Of a DNA stretch of 64,000 bases, positions 56,944 to 64,000 are shown piece by piece (position 1 is the stretch's first letter; every line of letters starts with the position of its first letter). The stretch covers positions 85,297,293-85,361,292 of the forward strand of contig OX328124.1 in the NCBI GenBank assembly GCA_946811695.1, in the 5' to 3' direction. The notes under the pieces were generated by a model that was not told where the DNA came from, made no database searches, and worked only from the letters and a program-made list of their open reading frames with translations. Made by a program: the position numbers and the translations under genes. The stretch comes from Gonocerus acuteangulatus. Lineage: Eukaryota > Arthropoda > Insecta > Hemiptera > Coreidae.

Positions 56944-57066
56944 TTTAACGGGGGTCATTTTCGGCGTCTACTAGGTAGGATCGATAAAGATTTGAAGAAA
57001 TTTTTTCAAAAATTCCGTCATGAGTCCAACCTCAATAGCTACTTTCCTTCGGAGGAAAGTGCTAAA
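55956..57066 (+). mobile_element. Helentron-like (HINE/DINE-1 type) element, family 1, complete copy
   Basis: 5' end GTCCATCACGCAGGAGCTGC. The inner arm AGCACTTTCCTC (55983-55994) is an exact 12-bp inverted match to GAGGAAAGTGCT (57052-57063) in the 3' hairpin, so the arms are asymmetric: about 27 bp from the 5' end but at the very 3' end. The middle holds four tandem units of about 150 bp headed by C runs (56307, 56454, 56605, 56756), then a TA tract (56883-56940) and the terminal hairpin 57041-57060. No ORF. This layout is that described for DINE-1/Helentron non-autonomous elements. Confidence 0.8.
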
Positions 57067-57506
57067 AAAAAGGTTCCTGTTCTATGGAGGTGGTTCCATT
57101 ACTGAACACACGTGTCAAAAGCAGTATTAAGGTTATTGTCGATCAACCCATCCCCCCCCCCTCTGCTCCAATCAGTATACGATATTGCGATGGCCCGGAT
57201 ATATCTCAAAGAATTGTGGGAAATCATTTTCACCAACTCGTTTACGTTTTCTGGTTGTGCGTTTAGATCTTCCTCGGCAAATCCAAAAAGCACATTCCTC
57301 GATCGATTCATACGGAAAATATGAAACTATTTATTAAATGGTAATAAATAGCTAAGAAATATTTATAATAAAGAAAAATAGTTTAAGTCTTAAGGTTCAG
57401 AGCTAGAGACCCGGCCACAGGAGGAGATGCGGGTCTTCGGTTACGGGGCTCATTGTGGAGGACAAAATCTATTCGACAAGATTTTTAATAGCAATTTATA
57501 AAAGAC

Positions 57507-57540
<34 letters not shown>

Positions 57541-57952
57541 TAAATGATTGACTTAAAGAAATTATAATAATTATGATAAAACATTATTATATTTCTAATA
57601 AAAATTTTTGCTAAGTTCCCCTAAATCTATGAATAAATTACATAACAGTCGTTTTCTGAGTTGACCTAAATTGTTATTTTGCGTTAGATAATCAAAATGT
57701 ACGGGGTTCATTCAAAGATCATGCTTTCCATATGTAGGGATTTTCAAAGGCTTAGGCACTCCCCTTTCATCAAATGTGAGGCTTTGTCAGATTCAATTTT
57801 TTGGACGCAGTTTGTAATGACCTTCAGGCATTCCGGTTTAAAATTAGAAAATGAACAAAAAAACAAAATCTATCTAGATATCTTTATGAGAAAGATCCAT
57901 GGAAAATGGAGAAAGGATCAGGCCCAACCGAATAAAATGATTGAATAATATG

Positions 57953-58005
<53 letters not shown>

Positions 58006-60461
58006 CTCCTATATTTTGTTTTATCCATTAAAACCGAAATGATAAATTTTCCAATCTACAAAATTTAAGCCAATAAAAAAAAAATATATCATGAAAGAAT
58101 AGATGCTTCAACGCCTAATAAATTCTACAATCATGAAAAAATGTATAGAAACATATCCATTGAAGTATATCAATCCATTCAAGTATAACAAAAGGAGCAG
58201 TGTACTTAAAAATATGTATTTAAACCTTAAGCGAGGCAATATTAAAGAAGGATTATAATAAATTATATTCCATAATTAAGGAAAACTACTAGTTGAGGGA
58301 AAACTTGCAGTCGTAACTCAAGACTTATTAAGCCCTCTTTGATGCTTATTAAGAAAGTTTTTCTCATTACTCCTAGTAAAATTATATACTTGATTCTCTC
58401 CAGCTGTTATAATAAGAGTTGCGATGAAGTAAAAAAAAATTAAAAGAAAGAAAAAAAAAATCCTAATTCATTTAAGCCGTACATTGGGTGAAAATGTATG
58501 TAATAAATTATCTTTCTTGCTCAAGAAATAAACTGTCAAACCACTGATTCTCAATCGTGAATCAAGAATCATAAAGAGATGTGTCTTGATTAAAAGTTTC
58601 TTGTGTTTAAGAAATAGTCATGAAGAGCGAAGGAAGTTTTAGTGAATAAGGTGTTCACCAAAGCCGCCGAATATTCTGGGGTCGTATATTCAAACCTGAA
58701 TATGAGGAAGTTCAGATCTCGCACTAATGGCGGCGAACTGAATGGTATTGTGAAAGCTACATGTAGATCCGCCCTTCCCGTTGAACATAATGTGAACAAA
58801 ATGAAGAAGGTGAACAGCAACGAGATGTGAGCGCTACTACCTCCACCATATGAGAGCTTGAGTATTTATTGATCTGTTCTACAATTCTCATGGGTTTTAC
58901 AAGTGAGGACTAGAGAAGAAAATGTCCGTTTGTTGATTATTAGGCGTTTCTCAAAAATGTTAATTTTCATAGTCAGTACCCCTACATACACAAGTATGTA
59001 CAATCAATCTCTGTAGTCATTGATTTTTGAGATTTTTTATTTATTATATTATCAATTATTTAGTATACCTATATGGAAACGTAAGCTTTGAACAAAATGG
59101 TAATATTAATATATAAATTATAATAGATTATCATAAAATATAGAAAATAAATATAATTTGGGAAAAAGTAGCATATACAATTAAATAACAAAAATAGAAA
59201 AAATAAATAAGTAAGCAAAAATTAATAATAATAATAAAAAAATAAAAATGAGAACATTACAAAAAATTAATTTTTATAAAATAAAAATACGAAAATTGCC
59301 AAAAATTATTTTTTGAGATTAAATAAATGCCTTAAACCCAATAGCAGTCATGTCAGTAATAGAAGTTAGCCATTAATCCCTCATTTTTGGCGTCTTCCTC
59401 ATTACTTATTACTTTTTTTTTACATAACATTATTTTTTTTTAGAGTTATCCTGATTTGAGGAAATCAACTGTACCAATACGGTAATTTCATCACTTGAAC
59501 TCAACTATTCTTTTTTATAGAGCGCTTCATGTGTTCAATCATATTATTAGTGCTTTCTAAGGATCTGCTCTACCTGTTCATTTATAGTGCTGGAATCTCC
59601 CTCAAGCTAAAACTTTGACTAACCCTCATAAATGGAGATTGGTGTTTATCCTGACATCTAGAGCAGATGGCTACTACTTCCTCCACGTGCATCATTCATA
59701 GTGGTGATAAAATAATACTTTTGGATTTTTCTGGGTTTGATTACTTCACGAAATTCGTGCATGTTTTATTTTGACACGACTATGGATCTAATCTATCGGT
59801 GCACAGGACGTCATTGACAGGGAGTTATTATCAACAGGGAAAAAATAAATGAAAGAAGCTGAATGTCATACCTGTTGGCGAAGGTCGTCGTTACCTATGA
59901 AAACATAATATTTACTGGCGGACCTAACCCCTTAGATTATTTACTCAGAGAAGCTGATATTAAAAATTCAACTTCTACTTGTGAGACTTCACTTCTGACA
60001 GCCCTTTGGTTACTGGCCGGAAAGTGTCCAATACAACCCTCCTTAAGAGAAGTATTGTACTCATATCTCTGAAATATCTGATCCGCTTTAATACCATTAC
60101 TCCGGAAAAAAATGCAAACAAATCTATAACTGATTTTTCCCAATATCTTTGTCAAGGAACTAACTAGAGATCCATCTAATATATTCTTCAGTCAATTTGT
60201 TCGGGCGTTACTAAAACTCACTAAACATTGTATTTTGTATTTTTTAAGACATCATAAGATAGGTTTGGCTTCTTGCCTACGTTTGACAATAACACATAGT
60301 CTCAGCGAAATAGTACAAAAAATGTTCACTCTTTGCGCCATAATGAGCTCTCGCTTTGATGCGAAATAGTGAAGTGATGTATTTACAAAAGACATCTATT
60401 GAAAGAAACGTCATGTTATACGTTCTCTAATATTATTAGATGAATGCATCTGTTTTATCTT

Positions 60462-60502
<41 letters not shown>

Positions 60503-60530
60503 ATCGCTGATTTACTATTTTAACTGTTTT
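57067..60530. other. Long intergenic stretch
   Basis: No gene recognised. Poly-T 57511-57539, TA repeat 57958-58003, poly-A 60466-60497. Frames at 57099-57311 (minus), 57697-57948 (plus), 58590-58820 (minus) and 59863-60155 show no convincing motif. Confidence 0.55.
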
Positions 60531-60566
60531 AGGTAATGCGGTGGGAGTTGGGAGCAGTTATTAGTG

Positions 60567-60651
60567 ATGGTGGATGGCCTAGGGCGGCTTGTTAGCTGGT
60601 TCATGATGGCTTCGATCCTCAAAGTAGCCGCTGAGTCCGACAAAAAACAGG
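60567..60651 (+). CDS. Candidate first coding exon of a host gene
   Basis: Preceded by an acceptor-like TTTTAACTGTTTTAG (60516-60530) and a short leader. ATG in good context (G at -3 and +4) opens MVDGLGRLVSWFMMASILKV, then AAESDKKQ, and runs into GGTAAGTCTC, a consensus donor at 60652. The first 20 residues have a hydrophobic core (LVSWFMMASIL), compatible with a signal peptide or anchor. The exon ends in phase 1. It is GC-richer than its surroundings. A caution: TGGCCTAGGGCGG and GGCTTCGATCC inside it look like weak A and B boxes, so a decayed tRNA-derived sequence is the main alternative. Confidence 0.35.
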
Positions 60652-60931
60652 GTAAGTCTCACATTATAACAGGTAAAGCATTTGTTTGTCGTTATTTATT
60701 ACAGCTTCGCAATCAATGGGTTACAATGTTGCTGTAAATCCTTAAATACTAAAGCCAATCGAATTGAATTTATATTATTTAATTTTTTTTTTTTTTTTGT
60801 TATTAAAGTACCACCTTGGAAATAAGTCCCCTCATATTCTTGCAGATATGATTTCTATTAACTGTAGACATGTACGTTAATTTGAACTGCATACGGGGCA
60901 TTTACTAAAAATAATGAAAAATGTCTTCTAG

Positions 60932-60970
60932 TCGTTGGCATCGCTGAGAAAGAAATGTTTAATGGGCTGG
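60932..60970 (+). CDS. Candidate second exon (39-bp microexon)
   Basis: ATGTCTTCTAG (acceptor) precedes 39 bp that read, in the phase left by the upstream candidate exon, VVGIAEKEMFNGL and then a single G. The donor GTAAGTAAG follows at once. Length is a multiple of three and phase 1 is kept. No third exon could be assigned with confidence. The protein is not recognised. Confidence 0.3.
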
Positions 60971-61064
60971 GTAAGTAAGTATTGTTTTTGTATGGCTTCT
61001 ATTTTGGCTGTTCGTAATTGGTAACATTTGTTGTACTTTGCCAATCATAATTTTTTTTTTTTGT

Positions 61065-61616
61065 GAAGTGAACCTTGAAGTAAATTGTAGCAGGGAAGTA
61101 GACCGTTCCATAAAAGATTATAGATAAGAAAAACTCTGAAACAAAAAAAAGAAGAGAAGTGATTTGTGCTGAAGGGTTTGGTCCCCGTCGTCAAAATATT
61201 GTATCAGATTGTACATCTGTCCTCCTTTCTACTCCCGGTTCATCCTTCTGTCAGTTTCTTCTTATGAACCCTTCATTCTACACTCCCTTTCTCTTCTACA
61301 GTCTATTTCTTTTATTTTCCCTGCTCCTGATGTCACTTCCACTAATCAAATATATTTTCCAGTCCGGCTAACAACTTCTAAACAGGAACATTGACAGGAG
61401 AGATGCATATTCGCCAAGCTATTTATTAGTTTTGAAGATATAGATAAATATTGTATATGGGTTGAAGGGAAAAATACCGAACACATCACCGCTTATAACA
61501 TTAATTAGAAACAAATCGAGGAAATAATAAATGAAAATAGTAGGAAATGAATATGAGATTAAGCGATTAAAAAGAAGTGAGGAAAAATACTGAATATTAT
61601 TTGAAGATAGGTATTT
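61065..61616 (+). repeat. Middle-repetitive sequence R, copy 2, uninterrupted
   Basis: Matches 15654-16141 and 17196-17273. It shows the empty site for the 1046-bp hAT-like insertion in copy 1. A T run precedes it. Confidence 0.8.
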
Positions 61617-62249
61617 CATGCATTGTGGGTTAGGTTCGTTTTGTTTAAAACGACTTACGAGTTTAATAACATATCATGATAGCTCTATTAAAGATCTATA
61701 TTGTCTGATACATTATGAAGCTATAAAGGGCACTGAATTATTACATTAAACTAGAAAAGCAACAAACACAAACGAGGGCTTAACAAAAACATTTTCAGCA
61801 ATTGCTGTCAAGCTGATTGTATTTCTCGAGAATCTATTTCACGATAAAGTCTGAAAACCATTTAAGGGTAGTGTCTGCTTCATTTATTTTAATAGACTAT
61901 TTAAATAACATATATTGCATGTCTGTCTATACCAGACAAAGATGTAAACTTGAAGTGATAGCATTGCATTTATTTTGCACAATTAATATTTTTTGTATTC
62001 CTCGGGCTTAAAACGATTGTTACCATTATTAAGGTTTTGTTTCTTTCTTTTAAAATTACAAATTATATTTAAATGTGTGAAAATGGATAAAAAAAACATA
62101 TTTTATTATTTAAACGAAAAGGATGACAGTTGCTATAATATCAAAAGTACGCTCATGGAACTTTTAAATGAAATAGGTTAAAAGATACGCTGACATCGTT
62201 GCCTTCAAGCAGAACGCCAAAACGGCTCTAATTTCAGATCTGACTGCTC
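61617..62249. other. Intergenic with an unassigned short reading
   Basis: At about 62175-62263 one frame reads VKRYADIVAFKQNAKTALIS then DLTARHDDK, gene-like in composition, and is cut by the SINE at 62264. It does not connect cleanly to an upstream or downstream frame. Confidence 0.4.
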
Positions 62250-62263
62250 GACATGATGATAAA

Positions 62264-62628
62264 AAAAAAAAAAAAAAAAAAAAAAATCAGTCCCGTAACA
62301 GGCCACGAGGGCCCTGAGGGGCAGATACTATAGAGGTATCTGATTCATGACCATACGGCAAACTAGGGAGATAGTGTGGTCAGTACTATGCTCCGGCCGC
62401 CTGATTTTCCCCTTGGCTGCTTCGACTGCTAGAGTCATTAGCACCAACCAAGGTACCCATTATTAAATTAATTAAAGGCTGGGTTGGCCTAAGGACGGTC
62501 AGGGAGGCCGAATTCAACCGGTGAACGAAGACACTAGAAGAAAAAATCTTTAGTGCTTGCTCGGGATTTGAACTCAGGCCTCCAGCTTATTAGTCCAGTG
62601 CTCTACCACTGAGCTAACCTCGCCCCTA
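62264..62628 (-). repeat. tRNA-Ile-type SINE (family C), complete, with poly-T 3' end
   Basis: The target duplication GACATGATGATAAA (62250-62263 and 62629-62642) is exact. Minus strand: GGGGCGAGGTTAGCTCAGTG, loop CTAATAA, B box GAGTTCAAATCC; body with GTTGGCCTTTAATTAATTTA-type and GAGCATAGTACTGACC segments; end GTTACGGGACTGA followed by about 24 T residues. The 3' tail is therefore T, not A. One A-run base or two may belong to the duplication. Confidence 0.85.
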
Positions 62629-62631
62629 GAC

Positions 62632-62886
62632 ATGATGATAAACAAGGTAAAAATAAAGTTATCTAGGAAATACATAACGTATTACAAGGAAAGTTTTGTG
62701 AGAGCTTTCGGTTCACGAAGCACAATTCCCAAGGATCCGGCGGCTTTACTAAAGGAAAAGGGAATCAGGGAAGAAAAATTAGGAATCATAGCTGAATTGA
62801 TTCCCGCTGAATCCCTGGCTATATTCAAAACCACATATGTGACTGAAGGACTGGTTTTCTTTTTTGTTGAAATTTTTATATTATAA
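62632..62886 (+). CDS. Unrecognised 84-codon ORF
   Basis: Reads VRAFGSRSTIPKDPAALLKE, KGIREEKLGIIAELIPAESL, AIFKTTYVTEG: helical and charged, less AT-skewed than its surroundings. Its ATG lies in the SINE target duplication, so that start is doubtful; the true upstream context would continue across the SINE. The alternative frame from TTACAAG at 62693 is also open for about 35 codons. It may be a relic exon or element fragment. Confidence 0.2.
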   Translation: MMINKVKIKLSRKYITYYKESFVRAFGSRSTIPKDPAALLKEKGIREEKLGIIAELIPAESLAIFKTTYVTEGLVFFFVEIFIL

Positions 62887-63041
62887 TATAATATAATCTG
62901 AAGGATGTATATAATTTTTTTAAACATATTTCCTAATATTTTCATAATTATATTCTTAGTTATTTTTGTTTATGTAGTTAGATGTTTAATTGATAAGCAT
63001 ATTATGTTCGAGTATATTTAACTGTTTCCTGTAGTCCGATA

Positions 63042-63820
63042 AACGCACGTTGCACGAAGAGTTTTATGCACCTTGAAATTCTGCTATAATCTATCTCTTG
63101 GATAGATAAGAAGGCATATATGAGTTGGCTAGACTTACCGTGGAGAACGAGGTATTAAGCACAGGGGAAAGGTGCAAATAAATATTCCCCAAAAATAGAG
63201 TATTATTCAGAAGCCAACTTTAATGTAAAATTATGACTATTTTACAATGAATAATAAATAAGGCAGACACTTTTAAGGGATAACATGTAAAAAGAAAACA
63301 GAATTGCTTTTATGCTAATATTAAATGAGTGTTTTATTTACTCGGCTGCGAAAGCTTTCCAAGATCATGTGAGCAAGAACCAATCAGAGCGCAGAGAACA
63401 AACACAACTGCCCAGATGATCGGTGTTCTCACTTGCTCTTTCACGCAGTGTATTGCAGTCTATCATTGGCAACATTTATTTTCATGTTTTCTGATCATTA
63501 AACCCCACAAAAGTGTCTGCCGTTTTGTAATTATTTTCAATTATGTTTAGTGAAGGCACTGTTTAAATCGCAGTGTGAATAAAGCACTTCATTTAATACT
63601 TAAAAAAAAAACTAGGTGCTTTGCAATTTTTTACATAAATGATAGTTGGCTTAAAATAAAACACTATTTTTGGGCAATATTTTTTTGCACCTCCCCCCTA
63701 TTCGCAGTACCTGATGCTCCACGGAAAGTCTAGCCTACACATATTTACCTTCTTTTCTACCCAAAAGGTACATTACAGCAAAACTTCAAGGTGCATAAAA
63801 CTCTTCATGAAAATTGCGTT
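63042..63820. mobile_element. Foldback-type inverted repeat element
   Basis: Left AAGAGTTTTATGCACCTTGA and, further in, TAGACTTACCGTGGAG and AAATATTCCCCAAAAATAG correspond in inverse to right TCAAGGTGCATAAAACTCTT, CTCCACGGAAAGTCTA and CTATTTTTGGGCAATATT. Arms are about 180 bp, the centre about 400 bp. No target duplication was found, and the superfamily is unknown. A 73-codon frame in the centre (63329-63550) has no motif. Confidence 0.7.
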
Positions 63821-64000
63821 ACCAGCTCTCCGACTACTATACCTACTGGTTGATTAGTACATTGGGTAGAAAGCAACCCAATTTACTTCGGCAATGAAAC
63901 TTTTTTTTTTTTAAATATTACTTCTCTCTCTTCCATAATTTCAGATTGTTTGCCATATAAAAATACAAAAAAAGCATATTAGAATGTAAATCAACTCAAG
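63821..64000. other. Window end, nothing recognised
   Basis: T run at 63901-63912; otherwise unassigned. Confidence 0.5.

Noticed and set aside
57099..57311. Minus-strand frame NRSRNVLFGFAEEDLNAQ, faintly like LINE ORF1 openings
   Set aside because: The resemblance is a single short motif (R-x-x-N-V-L-x-F-G) with no supporting ORF2, tail or duplication.

Overview
This is a eukaryotic nuclear window from an AT-rich, repeat-dense genome. The transposable-element mix (Jockey-like, R1/I-like and RTE-like LINEs, a Ty3/gypsy element, piggyBac, pogo/Tigger, hAT, mariner-like, Transib-like, PIF/Harbinger-like and DINE-1/Helentron-like elements, plus tRNA-derived SINEs) points to an arthropod. I cannot name the species. 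No bacterial-style operons are present, and I recognise no complete host gene. Almost everything that can be identified is mobile DNA or its remains, set in long AT-rich stretches with many TA microsatellites.

Layout. 1-9 kb: a mariner-like transposase relic, a LINE ORF1 (gag-like) relic, a Helentron-like copy, and a LINE RNase H relic split by a 611-bp palindromic Transib-type MITE. 9.2-11.5 kb: an internally deleted Ty3/gypsy element with a full 5' LTR, a truncated 3' LTR and an AGCA target duplication. 12 kb: three SINE insertions, one only a tail. 15.6-17.3 kb: a middle-repetitive sequence holding a hAT-like insertion that itself holds a palindromic LINE insertion. 19.1-20.5 kb: a non-autonomous piggyBac and an RTE-type LINE end. 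22.4-27.8 kb: Helentron-like copies and a Jockey LINE with a younger LINE nested in its 3' UTR, each with its own target duplication. 30.6-33.2 kb: a large inverted-repeat cluster, a tRNA-Ile-type SINE and an RT relic. 36-39.6 kb: a pogo/Tigger element inserted in a TA microsatellite, then a hAT element. 40.9-43.2 kb: a 2.3-kb palindrome whose arms are LINE RNase H ends, with a Harbinger-like element at the centre. 44-57 kb: two hammerhead-ribozyme-like motifs, a 30-bp minisatellite grown from a Helentron 5' end, two long Helentron-like copies in opposite orientation, foldback elements and two SINEs. 60.5-61 kb: two small, phase-compatible candidate host exons. 61-64 kb: the second copy of the 15.6-kb repeat, a SINE with an unusual poly-T 3' end and a foldback repeat.

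How the parts relate. Target duplications and precise interruptions give a relative order of events at several loci. The most notable signals are the Transib-type palindrome with recombination-signal-like ends, a Helentron-like family with a central tandem array of about 150 bp and swapped bodies, the hammerhead-like motifs that suggest Penelope-like elements, and SINE families with different heads that share a hairpin 3' tail. All calls come from reading the sequence; no database search was run.
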